From positions 1 through 64,000 of the forward strand of contig NZ_JAHCVK010000011.1 of the NCBI RefSeq assembly GCF_018476905.1: DNA of 64,000 bases. The letters run 5' to 3'. The DNA comes from Geomobilimonas luticola. GTDB taxonomy: Bacteria; Desulfobacterota; Desulfuromonadia; Geobacterales; Geobacteraceae. A program made the position numbers and the translations under genes. The notes beneath the pieces are model-generated. The model did no database searches, was not told where the DNA came from, and saw nothing but the letters and a program-made list of their open reading frames with translations. Positions within the stretch are counted from its first letter, which is position 1, and each line of letters opens with the position of its first letter. Below are positions 27,515 through 35,818 of this stretch, one piece after another.

Positions 27515-28516
27515 CTAACCCTGCGCCTGGACCGCCGTTATGGCGACGACGTTGACGATGTCCTCGACGGAGCAGCCGCGGGAGAGGTCGTTTACCGGCT
27601 TGGCGAGTCCCTGGATGATGGGGCCCACCGCTTCGGCGCCGGCTACCCGCTCCACCAGCTTGTAGGCGATGTTGCCGGCATCAAGGTCAGGGAAGATGAG
27701 GACGTTGGCCTTGCCCGCAACCGGGCTCCCCGGTGCCTTCTTCTCGCCCACTTTCGGGAGGAGGGCGGCGTCAGCCTGGAGCTCACCGTCGATCTGGAGG
27801 GCGGGGTCGATCCCCTTGGCGATCTCCACCGCCTTCAGTACCTTGTCCACGTCATCGTGGCTGGCGCTCCCCTTGGTGGAGAAGGAGAGCATCCCCACCC
27901 GCGCCGGGACGTCGAGGAAGGATTTGCAATTGCGGGCGGTGGCCACGGCGATCTCCGCCAGGGCCTGGGCGTCCGGGTTGGGATTGACGGCGCAGTCGGC
28001 GAACAGGAGGATGCCGTTCTCGCCGAAGCTCGGGGTCTTGGTGATCATGAGGAAGAAGGAGGAGACGGTCTTGATGCCGGGGGCGGTCCCCACGGTCTGG
28101 AAGGCTGCCTTGAGGACGTTGCCGGTGGTGCCGGTGGCGCCGGCCACTTCCCCCCCCGCGTCTCCCTGCCGTACCATCATCCCGGCGTAGTAGAGGTTGT
28201 CCGGAGCGGTGAGGGTCTTTTCCGCCTCTTCCCGGGTCATCCCCTTGCTCTTGCGCAGCTCCACGAAGGCGTCCACATAGGCTGCCAGTTTCGGGGACGT
28301 GGCCGGCTCAAGGATCTCCACGCCGGCGAGGTTGACCCCCTTGGCGCTTGCTGCGCTTTTGACCGTCTCAGGGTTGCCGAGGATGACGATCTTCGCCAGC
28401 CCCTGTTCCGTCACCTGCTGGGCGGCAAACAGCATCCGCTCGTCGTAACTTTCCGGCAGGACCACCGTCTGCAGACTCTTTTTCGCCTTTGTCTTGATCT
28501 GTTCAACCAGATGCAT
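27515..28516 (-). CDS. pta: Phosphate acetyltransferase
   Basis: 333 residues, the short single-domain Pta without the N-terminal P-loop/DRTGG regions of enterobacterial enzymes. It converts acetyl-CoA + phosphate to acetyl phosphate + CoA. Conserved blocks are [12 protein letters not shown] (residues 18-29), [21 protein letters not shown] split about 111-131, and the C-terminal [22 protein letters not shown] precedes ATG 28516. Works with AckA (24876-26141). Confidence 0.97.
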   Translation of the reverse strand: MHLVEQIKTKAKKSLQTVVLPESYDERMLFAAQQVTEQGLAKIVILGNPETVKSAASAKGVNLAGVEILEPATSPKLAAYVDAFVELRKSKGMTREEAEKTLTAPDNLYYAGMMVRQGDAGGEVAGATGTTGNVLKAAFQTVGTAPGIKTVSSFFLMITKTPSFGENGILLFADCAVNPNPDAQALAEIAVATARNCKSFLDVPARVGMLSFSTKGSASHDDVDKVLKAVEIAKGIDPALQIDGELQADAALLPKVGEKKAPGSPVAGKANVLIFPDLDAGNIAYKLVERVAGAEAVGPIIQGLAKPVNDLSRGCSVEDIVNVVAITAVQAQG

Positions 28517-28630
28517 GCCATCCTCCTTGGAGTAGTTTTCACAACGTCGTCATCGAGTGTCCACCGCGCCTGTTCGTGATATATCCAACGATGATGCAGC
28601 GGTTGTCTCACATATGTAAAACAAGATTAT

Positions 28631-28659
28631 ATTTTAGTGTATGTATGGCCACGGGTCAA
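28631..28659 (-). promoter_or_regulatory. Sigma70 promoter for pta
   Basis: On the minus strand TTGACC (28654-28659), exactly 17 bases, then TAAAAT (28631-28636); each matches the consensus at 5 of 6 positions. The expected transcript would have a leader of about 105 bases. It lies next to the moeA terminator. Confidence 0.6.
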
Positions 28660-28660
28660 T

Positions 28661-28691
28661 AAAAAAAGCCCGGAAAAGCGCGCCGGGCCTT
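28661..28691 (-). terminator. Terminator after moeA
   Basis: On the minus strand AAGGCCCGG and CCGGGCTT form a stem around a CGCGCTTTT loop, followed by TTTTTT. It is 62 bases after the moeA stop and just before the pta promoter. Confidence 0.8.
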
Positions 28692-28753
28692 ATTTTACTG
28701 GTGGTAAAAATTTTATAATATTGCGAAACGGGCGGGCTTCCCGGTGGATTCTG

Positions 28754-29968
28754 CTACGGTTTGTCCATCTCGAACTGCCGGTCCAGCAGGATCACTTCCA
28801 GCGGGGTACCGGCGGGGAAACGATCTCCTTCGGGCGGCAGCAGGGCAAGCCCGTTGGCATGGACGAGGGTCTTGAGGATGCCGGTGTTCTGGTCGCCGGA
28901 CGACCGGATGAGGTAGCCGTCGCTCCCCTTTTCCACCTGCACCCGGATGAAGTGGAGTCGTCCCGGCTTCTTCTTCACTTCGTCCTGAAGAAGCGCCGAA
29001 ACGGTCGGTTTGATGACCCGCCGGTGCCCCATCATCCGGAGCAGGGCGGGGCGGACGAACAGTTCGAAGGTGACGAGGCTTGCCACCGGGTTGCCGGGGA
29101 GGGAGAAGACCGGCTTGCCGTCCCTGACGCCGAAAGCGGTGGGGCGCCCCGGCTTGATGTCCACTTTCCAGAAGAGCTGTTTCACGCCGAGCTCCTCCAG
29201 CACGTCCCTTACCAGGTCCCGGTCGCCGGCCGAAACTCCTGCCGACGTTATGAGCACATCGGCCTGGAGCCCCTCCAGCAGTTTCTCCCGGTGGCTTGCC
29301 AGGTCATCGCGGGCGATGCCGACGATGACCGGGTCGGCTTCCGCTTCCAGCACCGCTGCAGCCAGGGCGAGGGTGTTGCTGTTGATGATCTGCCCCGGTG
29401 CCAGGGGCTCTCCCGGTTCCACCAGCTCGTCTCCCGTGGAGACGATCGCCACCCTCGGCCGGCGATGGACCGGCACGAGGAGGCGGCTGCAGGAGGCGAG
29501 CATACTGATCTCGGCCGGCCGGATCAGGGTGCCGGCCGGGATGACCGGCTCGCCACCCGTCACGTCCTCTCCCCGGTAACGAATATGCTGCCCTTTCCTG
29601 ACCGGTCCGATGAGGGTGACCCGGTCATCCGCCGGGTCGGTCTCCTCGATGGGGATGACGGCGTCGACGCCGGGGGGGATGGGCGCGCCGGTCATGATCC
29701 TGATGGCGCTACCGGCTGCCAGCGGTATTGTGCCCGACCCGCCGGCCGGCAGAAAGCTGGTCACGGGAAGGGTTGTCCCCGGCCGGCAGTCGGCGGCCCT
29801 GACGGCAAAGCCGTCCATGGCCGAATTATCCCAGAGCGGTATGTCCCACGGCGCGATGATGTCTTCGGCAAGCAGGCGTCCAACGGCCTGCCCCAGCATG
29901 ACCCGCTCGCTGCCGAGGGGTACGGTGTTGTCGAGAATGATGGACCGCGCTTCCGCAAAGGTAGTCAT
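28754..29968 (-). CDS. moeA: Molybdopterin molybdenumtransferase MoeA
   Basis: 404 residues, full length. MoeA inserts molybdate into adenylylated molybdopterin. Signatures are LWDNSAMDGFAVRAAD (about 45-60), the RIMTGAPIPPGVDAVIPIEET block (split about 94-114), and the MoCF domain VSTGDELVEPGEPL, SAGVSAGDRDLV and GRPTAFG, FSLPGNPVAS. It is the last gene of a minus-strand group with the histidine kinase, starting 37 bases after it; no separate promoter is evident. Confidence 0.96.
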   Translation of the reverse strand: MTTFAEARSIILDNTVPLGSERVMLGQAVGRLLAEDIIAPWDIPLWDNSAMDGFAVRAADCRPGTTLPVTSFLPAGGSGTIPLAAGSAIRIMTGAPIPPGVDAVIPIEETDPADDRVTLIGPVRKGQHIRYRGEDVTGGEPVIPAGTLIRPAEISMLASCSRLLVPVHRRPRVAIVSTGDELVEPGEPLAPGQIINSNTLALAAAVLEAEADPVIVGIARDDLASHREKLLEGLQADVLITSAGVSAGDRDLVRDVLEELGVKQLFWKVDIKPGRPTAFGVRDGKPVFSLPGNPVASLVTFELFVRPALLRMMGHRRVIKPTVSALLQDEVKKKPGRLHFIRVQVEKGSDGYLIRSSGDQNTGILKTLVHANGLALLPPEGDRFPAGTPLEVILLDRQFEMDKP

Positions 29969-30005
29969 GGCTTTTCCCCGTGAAGTGATGGTGGTGCACT
30001 GATCG

Positions 30006-32045
30006 TTACCTTGTACCCGAAGAATCTCCGTCGGTCAACTCCCGATGAGTCTTCGCAGGGTTATCCTGGCTTACCGGGAGGAGGACCCGGAAGGTGGTGC
30101 CGCTGTCGACCCGGCTCGTCACCTCGATGGTCCCGTGATGTTCCTTGACGATGCCGTAGGAGACCGACAGCCCCAGGCCGGTCCCCTCGGGACGGGTGGT
30201 GAAGAAGGGGTTGAATATCTTTTCCAGGTCGGCGGCGGGTATCCCCCTGCCGGTATCCCGCACCTCAACCCGCAGTCCCGCGTTCTCGGTCTTTTCCGTT
30301 GCAACGGTCAGGTCCCCCCCCGCCGGCATGGACTGGACGGCGTTGATGATGAGGTTGGTGAATACCTGGCGCAACTGCTCCTCGTCTCCCTGCACCTCAG
30401 GCAGGGATGGGGCCAGCTCCTGCCGGACCGTGATCCCTTCCAGAGGGACCTGGTGTCCGACCTGGCGCAGGATCTCCGCCAGGACCCGGTTGATATCCAC
30501 ACGTCCGAGGCGCTTGCGCTCCTGGCGGGCGAACTGGAGGAGCCCGCCGACGATCCGCTCCATCCGCACCACCTGCTGGGCGATGGTGTCAACCTCTTCC
30601 CGGGAAGGGTCATCGGGGGGGATGGCCATCTGCAGCAGCTCCGCGTTGCCGCGGACGATGGCGAGAGGATTGTTGATCTCGTGGGCCACCCCCGAGGCGA
30701 GGATGCCGATGTCGGCCAGTTTGGCGGCCTGTACCAGCTCTTCCTGGGTCCTGACGAGCAGGAGGTTCTTCTCTTCCAGCTGGGCGGTCCGCTCCCGCAC
30801 CTTTTGTTCCAGGTTCCGGTTGAGGGTACCGATCTCCTCCTCCCGCTGGGCCAGGGCGCGGGTCATCTCGTTGAATTCAGCCGCCAGATCTCCCACCTCG
30901 TCCCGGGACGTCACGGTCAGCCGCAGGTCCCTTTCGCCGGCGGTGACGCGCCGCGCCATCGTCTCCAGTTCGCGGATGGGGCGCGCCAGCCGTGATCCGA
31001 TGAACCATGATACCGCCAGGCCAAGGAGGGTCCCCATGAGAAGGACGCCGCTGAAGAGGAGACTCATGCTCAACTTGGTGGCGGTGGCGGGTTTTTCCAG
31101 CATGCCGGTGTAAAGGGCGCCGATGGGGACCCCTTCCGGAGAGAGGATCGGCTCGTAGGCGGAAAAGAACCAGTCGTTGACCACGAAGGCCCTGCTGAAC
31201 CATTTCTCCCCCCCCAGAATGACACGGTTGTAGACCTCTTCAGACATGCGGGTGCCGATGGCACGTTCGCCGCCGGTGGTCTGCACGTTCGTGGCGATGC
31301 GCAGGTCACGCAGGAAGATGGTGGCGCTTCCCACGTCCTGTCCCTTGAATTTGTTCCCTTCGTAGACGGTTTTCTTGATCCTGTCCACCAGGGTATTGTC
31401 GTTATTGAGGAGGACGCCGCCGTAGAGTGCCCCGAGTATGTTGCCGGCTTCATCCCTGACCGGTGCGGCAGCAACCATCAACATACCCGCCCGCTCCATG
31501 TCCGTGGCGTTGGGCCTTGCGTGGGGTGTGGGCACTACCTTGATGGCGGCCTGCCGGGCAAGCTCTTCCCCTTCCTTCGCGATCTCGGCGGGGGGGATCA
31601 CCGCGGTGCCGGTCAGCACCTCTCCCTTGAGGGCCCGTGACACGAGGGGGTCGTGGGAGCGGTCGTCTCCCCGTATCCGGGGATTGCTTGACCGGAAAAC
31701 GACTACGCCATTGGCGTCCACTACGGTGAGGATATGGAGTTTTTCATTGTTCCTGAGCGGACCGATGAGAGATGCCAGGCCTGCCAGGTCGTTCCTGGCA
31801 AGGGCTGCGGAGGTGTAGGGGGCGTTGGCGGTGAATTTGACCACGTCGCGGATGTGATCGAGTTCGTGGTTGTAGATCTCCCGCGCCGAATTGAGATCGT
31901 TGCGCACCTTCTGGCGGGCCTGGTCGGTAATCCTGTTGTTCATGATGATGATGCCGGTCAGCCAGCAGCTGATGATGGCAACGGACAGGGGGAGGAGGGT
32001 GGCGACGGTCAGCTTGAGCTTGATGGGAAAACGGAGGCCCGGCAT
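30006..32045 (-). CDS. Membrane sensor histidine kinase (cache-HAMP-HisKA-HATPase)
   Basis: 679 residues. TM1 is about 12-35, a roughly 290-residue periplasmic cache-type sensor domain follows (36-325, with DANGVVVFRSSNPRIRGDD and GNILGALYGGVLLNND), TM2 about 326-350, HAMP 351-400, then a coiled coil. HisKA has the phospho-acceptor His455 in ASGVAHEINNP. The ATP-binding domain has NLIINAVQSMP, DTGRGIP and GTGLGLSVSYGIV. The stop-start overlap with the upstream response regulator marks them as a cognate pair. The ligand is unknown; the double-cache-like region suggests a small molecule in the periplasm. Confidence 0.93.
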   Translation of the reverse strand: MPGLRFPIKLKLTVATLLPLSVAIISCWLTGIIIMNNRITDQARQKVRNDLNSAREIYNHELDHIRDVVKFTANAPYTSAALARNDLAGLASLIGPLRNNEKLHILTVVDANGVVVFRSSNPRIRGDDRSHDPLVSRALKGEVLTGTAVIPPAEIAKEGEELARQAAIKVVPTPHARPNATDMERAGMLMVAAAPVRDEAGNILGALYGGVLLNNDNTLVDRIKKTVYEGNKFKGQDVGSATIFLRDLRIATNVQTTGGERAIGTRMSEEVYNRVILGGEKWFSRAFVVNDWFFSAYEPILSPEGVPIGALYTGMLEKPATATKLSMSLLFSGVLLMGTLLGLAVSWFIGSRLARPIRELETMARRVTAGERDLRLTVTSRDEVGDLAAEFNEMTRALAQREEEIGTLNRNLEQKVRERTAQLEEKNLLLVRTQEELVQAAKLADIGILASGVAHEINNPLAIVRGNAELLQMAIPPDDPSREEVDTIAQQVVRMERIVGGLLQFARQERKRLGRVDINRVLAEILRQVGHQVPLEGITVRQELAPSLPEVQGDEEQLRQVFTNLIINAVQSMPAGGDLTVATEKTENAGLRVEVRDTGRGIPAADLEKIFNPFFTTRPEGTGLGLSVSYGIVKEHHGTIEVTSRVDSGTTFRVLLPVSQDNPAKTHRELTDGDSSGTR

Positions 32046-33445
32046 CAGGCGTCATCTCCGTCCGGTTGCCAGCCGGCAGGCCGGGCGAAGGAGAGTCCGT
32101 ACTCGACGATCTTTCGGTCCAGGGTTTTGCGCGAGATGCCGAGCAGTTCGGCGCTCCGGCTCTTATGGAAACCGGTGCTCGTCAGGATACGCTCGATATG
32201 CTCCCGTTCCAGGGTTTCCAGGGAGATCAGGCGGGGAGGAGGTGTGGTGGCGGCAGGCATGATATCGGCGGACCTGACCGGCAGGACATCGGCGGTGATC
32301 AGGTTCCCCCGCGCCAGTATCACGGCGCGTTCCATGACGTTTTCCAGTTCCCGGACGTTACCGGGCCATTGGTACTCCGTAAGGAGTTGCATGGCGTGTT
32401 CGCCGATGCCAGCAACCTCTTTCTGCATGCGCCGGGCGTATTTCCGGAGGAAATGGAGGGCGAGGGGCTCGATATCCTCCTTCCGCTCCCTGAGTGGCGG
32501 AAGATTGATGGTGATGACATTGAGCCGGTAGTAGAGGTCCTCCCGGAAACGCCCCTCCCGCACCTCCTTTTCCAGGTCCTTGTTGGTGGCGGCCACGAAA
32601 CGGATATCCACCTGTTTCGGCCTGGTGGCGCCGACCGGGATGAAGTCCCGCTCCTGGATGACCCGCAGGAGCTTGGCCTGCACCGCCGGGCTGATGTCGC
32701 CGATCTCGTCCAGGAACAGGGTTCCGCCGCCGGCCTCCTCCAGAAGCCCCTTCTGTGCCGTGACGGCGCCGGTGAAGGCCCCTCGCACATGGCCGAAGAG
32801 CTGGCTTTCCAGGAGAGTATCGGTGAGGGCAGCGCAGTTCAGGGAGAGGAAGCGGTGCCCTTTGCGGGTGCTGTTGTCGTGGACGGTGCCGGCGATCAGT
32901 TCCTTGCCCGTCCCCGATTCCCCCAGGATCATGATGTTGGCGGAACTCGCCGCCACCCGCAGGGTGAGATCGTATACCTCCCGGAACTTCTGGCTCGTGA
33001 AGACGATATGCTCCGGAATGCCGGGGCGGTTCAACTCTTCCTTGAGCACCTGGTTTTCCCGCCGGAGCATCTCCCGCTCCAGGGCGTTGTCGATGACGCC
33101 GAGAATCTTCTCCTTGGGGAACGGCTTGGTCACGTAATCGTAGGCGCCGAGCTTGATCGCTTCTACCGCCGCATCGATGGTGCCGTAGGCGGTCATGATC
33201 ACCACCGGCAGGGCAGGCCGGAGTTCCTTCACCCGTTTGAGCACCTGGATGCCGTCCATGTCAGGCATCCGCACATCCTGGAGAAGGAGGTCGGCGTCAT
33301 CCGGTGTCCCTCCCGCCAGACGACCCAGGAGGCTCGCTCCGTTGCCGAAGGTCTCTACCCGGAGACCGCGGGCGGCGAAGGTCTTCTGCAGGTACCGGCA
33401 GATACCCGCTTCATCGTCGCAGATCAGAATGTTTGCAGATGCCAT
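32045..33445 (-). CDS. Sigma54-dependent response regulator (NtrC family)
   Basis: 466 residues. Receiver domain 1-125 with the acidic pair Asp10-Asp11, phospho-acceptor Asp57 and Lys107. The AAA+ domain (about 145-375) has Walker A GESGTGKE, the sigma54-contacting GAFTGA loop, Walker B GTLFLDEIGD and the arginine-finger region. A Fis-type HTH ends the protein (HKSRSAELLGISRKTLDRKI, about 430-449). It is divergent from the hyb operon, which has a clear -24/-12 promoter, so hyb is a likely target. The kinase gene starts on its stop codon. Confidence 0.95.
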   Translation of the reverse strand: MASANILICDDEAGICRYLQKTFAARGLRVETFGNGASLLGRLAGGTPDDADLLLQDVRMPDMDGIQVLKRVKELRPALPVVIMTAYGTIDAAVEAIKLGAYDYVTKPFPKEKILGVIDNALEREMLRRENQVLKEELNRPGIPEHIVFTSQKFREVYDLTLRVAASSANIMILGESGTGKELIAGTVHDNSTRKGHRFLSLNCAALTDTLLESQLFGHVRGAFTGAVTAQKGLLEEAGGGTLFLDEIGDISPAVQAKLLRVIQERDFIPVGATRPKQVDIRFVAATNKDLEKEVREGRFREDLYYRLNVITINLPPLRERKEDIEPLALHFLRKYARRMQKEVAGIGEHAMQLLTEYQWPGNVRELENVMERAVILARGNLITADVLPVRSADIMPAATTPPPRLISLETLEREHIERILTSTGFHKSRSAELLGISRKTLDRKIVEYGLSFARPAGWQPDGDDA

Positions 33446-33479
33446 GGGTAGACCTCGTTCCGTGAGACATTAAGCCAAA

Positions 33480-33508
33480 ATGATACATTGTGTGGCAAAA
33501 GGAATCAA
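33480..33508 (-). promoter_or_regulatory. Possible sigma70 promoter of the two-component/moeA group
   Basis: On the minus strand TTGATT (33503-33508), a 17-base spacer and TATCAT (33480-33485), 34 bases before the regulator start codon at 33445. The match is 4/6 and 5/6. Confidence 0.5.
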
Positions 33509-33743
33509 GGGGAGTTTGCTGCGGAAAGAGTGCATCTTCCTGAAACCCTGTTTTCCATCCTTGCAACTACTTCCGTCGCGGATCATACCCGTTTATTTTG
33601 TGACATTTTGTCCTGGTGTTGTTGCAAAATACCCCATTTTTCGCTTCATCATTCCTTCTTATCCCTTGCCTCGTATCGTTTCCCGAAGTCATCAATCGCG
33701 ACATTACAGCTTGTTACATCGATTCTTCCGCAAGCCGGGGATT

Positions 33744-33758
33744 TGGCACGGCTGTTGC
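33744..33758 (+). promoter_or_regulatory. Sigma54 (-24/-12) promoter of the hyb operon
   Basis: TGGCACGGCTGTTGC fits the consensus TGGCAC-N5-TTGC exactly, with GG and GC separated by 10 bases. The implied start near 33770 is about 26 bases before hybS ATG 33796. The rest of the 350-base gap (33446-33743) is AT-rich without a gene and has room for enhancer sites; only a short GACA-TTT-TGTC inverted repeat at 33602-33612 was noted. Confidence 0.85.
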
Positions 33759-33795
33759 CGTATACGCCACGGATATGAATTTGCGAGGAGGTGCT

Positions 33796-34917
33796 ATGAA
33801 GAAGAAAGAAACCGATCTGTTGTGCGCGGGGGTGACGCGCCGGGATTTCATCAAGACCTGCGTGACGGCGACCGCCATGATGGGGCTGCCGTTCGCCATG
33901 CACACGCGCATTGCCGAGGCTGTGGAAACCAACAGGAATCCGGCAGTTATCTGGCTTCACTTCCAGGAGTGCACCGGTTGCACCGAGTCGCTGCTCCGCT
34001 CCTCCCACCCCACCGTTGCATCCCTTATCCTCGATATGATATCGCTGGACTACCACGAGACCCTCATGGTCGGTTCCGGTCACCAGGCCGAGAAGTCGCT
34101 CCACGACTCCATGCAGGCCAACAGGGGTAAATACCTGCTGGTGGTGGAGGGGGCGATACCTACCAAGGAGAACGGCATCTATTGCAAGGTGGCGGGGAAA
34201 ACCGCCATCGAGTCCCTGCGCCATGCAGCCGAAGGGGCGGCGGCCATCATCACGGTCGGCACCTGCGCCGGTTACGGCGGCATCCAGTCGGTGGCCCCCA
34301 ACCCCACTGGCGCTGTTGGGGTGCGGGACATCATCAAGGACAAGCCGATCATCAACATCCCCGGCTGCCCCCCCAACCCCTACAATTTCCTCTCCACCGT
34401 CATGTACTATCTCACCTTCAACCGCATTCCGGACCTGGATTCCCTGGGGCGACCCAAGTTCGCCTATGGCCGGAAGATCCACGAGCACTGCGAACGGCGC
34501 CCCCACTTTGACGCCGGCCGCTTTGCCAAGGCCTACGGCGACGCAACCCATGCGGAGGGGTACTGCCTCTACAAACTGGGGTGCAAGGGGCCAGAGACTT
34601 TCGCCAACTGTTCGGTGCAACGCTTCAACGATGTGGGTGCCTGGCCCGTTTCCGTGGGACATCCCTGCATCGGCTGTACCGAGCCCCATATCCTCTTCAA
34701 GATGCCGATTGCCGAGAAGGTGCAGATCCACGAGCCGACGCCGCCGGACACCTACGCGCCGGTCAACCTGCGCGACAAAGGGAAGGGGGCCGATCCGCTG
34801 ACCACCGGTATCCTCGGACTGGCCGCCGGCGCGGCACTTGGAGCCGGGGCCATGATGGCCAAGAAACTTCCGAAGGACGGTCCCGCCGAGGAGGAGAAGC
34901 ATGAAAAGTCAGAGTAG
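33796..34917 (+). CDS. hybS: Uptake [NiFe] hydrogenase small subunit, membrane-anchored
   Basis: 373 residues from ATG 33796, with GAGGAGGT upstream; the longer open frame upstream runs through the sigma54 promoter and is not coding. A Tat signal (VTRRDFIKTC, residues 10-19) precedes the Fe-S domain with ECTGCTES and later cysteines (GTCAGYGG, PGCPPNP, HCERRPHFD, GCKGPET, CIGCTEP). A C-terminal hydrophobic stretch (ILGLAAGAALGAGAMM, about 343-358) would anchor it in the membrane facing the periplasm. The gene overlaps hybA by 17 bases. Order and domains match the Geobacter hyb locus. Confidence 0.95.
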   Translation: MKKKETDLLCAGVTRRDFIKTCVTATAMMGLPFAMHTRIAEAVETNRNPAVIWLHFQECTGCTESLLRSSHPTVASLILDMISLDYHETLMVGSGHQAEKSLHDSMQANRGKYLLVVEGAIPTKENGIYCKVAGKTAIESLRHAAEGAAAIITVGTCAGYGGIQSVAPNPTGAVGVRDIIKDKPIINIPGCPPNPYNFLSTVMYYLTFNRIPDLDSLGRPKFAYGRKIHEHCERRPHFDAGRFAKAYGDATHAEGYCLYKLGCKGPETFANCSVQRFNDVGAWPVSVGHPCIGCTEPHILFKMPIAEKVQIHEPTPPDTYAPVNLRDKGKGADPLTTGILGLAAGAALGAGAMMAKKLPKDGPAEEEKHEKSE

Positions 34918-35818
34918 ACGCGAGTTTTTCAAACTCCTCGGCCTTGGTGGCGCGACACTCCTGGCGAGCAGCGTGCCGGCCATGGGGTCCGAAAAAGGTG
35001 GTGTCAATAACGAAGCCCTCGGCATGCTCTACGATGCAACCATGTGTGTCGGCTGCAAGGCGTGCATGGCAAGCTGCAAAAGGGTCAACGGCGATTACGG
35101 CAGCCTCTCCTACGAGCGGGCTCCCTTCGACCCGGACGGCCTGTGGGATGCCCCCCAGGACCTCTCCGGCAGCACCCGCACCCTCATAAAACTCCACAAG
35201 GAGACGGACAGCCGCTGGTCATACGTGAAATATTCCTGCATGCACTGCCAGAAGCCGTCCTGCGTCTCCGTCTGCCCGGTGAGCGCCATGACGAAAGACA
35301 AGGTGACCGGGGTGGTGGACTACAACAAGGATACCTGCATCGGCTGCCGCTACTGCCAGGTCGGATGCTCCTTCAACATCCCCAAGTTCCAGTGGGAGAA
35401 GACCCTGCCCCAGATCGTCAAGTGTGACCTCTGCAGGAACACCAACCTGCGGGAGAAGGGGATCACCGCCTGCGCCGAGGTCTGCCCCGTGGGGGCCATC
35501 TCCTTCGGCAAAAGGAAGGAGTTGCTGGCCATCGCCCATGCCCGCCTCCAGGACAACCCCGGCCGCTACATCCACCACGTCTATGGCGAGCACGAGCTGG
35601 GGGGGACCAATCATCTCTACCTGTCGGCCCTCTCCTTCGAGAAGCTCGGCCTGCCCAACCTGCCGGACAACGCCCCGGCGGAGTTCTCGGAAAAGATCCA
35701 GCACACCATCTACAAGGGGTTCGTGGCGCCGGTGGCGCTCTATTCAACACTCTGCTTCATCGCCCTGAAGAACCAGAAGGGGCAGGAGAAGAACGGGCAC
35801 AAGGAGGAGGGTGAATAA
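34901..35818 (+). CDS. hybA: Hydrogenase periplasmic Fe-S subunit HybA-like
   Basis: 305 residues with a Tat signal (SRREFFKLLGLGG, residues 5-17). Four [4Fe-4S] cysteine sets can be traced: CVGCKACMASCK, CMHCQKPSCVSVCP, CIGCRYCQVGC and CDLCRN...CAEVCP (residues about 48-205). A C-terminal hydrophobic segment (GFVAPVALYSTLCFIAL, about 275-291) may anchor it. It should carry electrons from HybS to the membrane subunit HybB. The stop overlaps the hybB start by one base (TAATG). Confidence 0.94.
   Translation: MKSQSRREFFKLLGLGGATLLASSVPAMGSEKGGVNNEALGMLYDATMCVGCKACMASCKRVNGDYGSLSYERAPFDPDGLWDAPQDLSGSTRTLIKLHKETDSRWSYVKYSCMHCQKPSCVSVCPVSAMTKDKVTGVVDYNKDTCIGCRYCQVGCSFNIPKFQWEKTLPQIVKCDLCRNTNLREKGITACAEVCPVGAISFGKRKELLAIAHARLQDNPGRYIHHVYGEHELGGTNHLYLSALSFEKLGLPNLPDNAPAEFSEKIQHTIYKGFVAPVALYSTLCFIALKNQKGQEKNGHKEEGE

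Noticed and set aside
32066-33451. 461-codon plus-strand open frame opposite the NtrC-family regulator
   Set aside because: Shadow of a clear sigma54 regulator on the other strand.
33613-33626. Second sigma54-like element (CCTGGTGTTGTTGC)
   Set aside because: GG and GC are only 7 bases apart; the -24/-12 spacing requires 10.
33616-33795. N-terminal extension of hybS by 60 residues
   Set aside because: It would translate through the sigma54 promoter and displace the Tat signal from the N-terminus; ATG 33796 has a strong ribosome-binding site.
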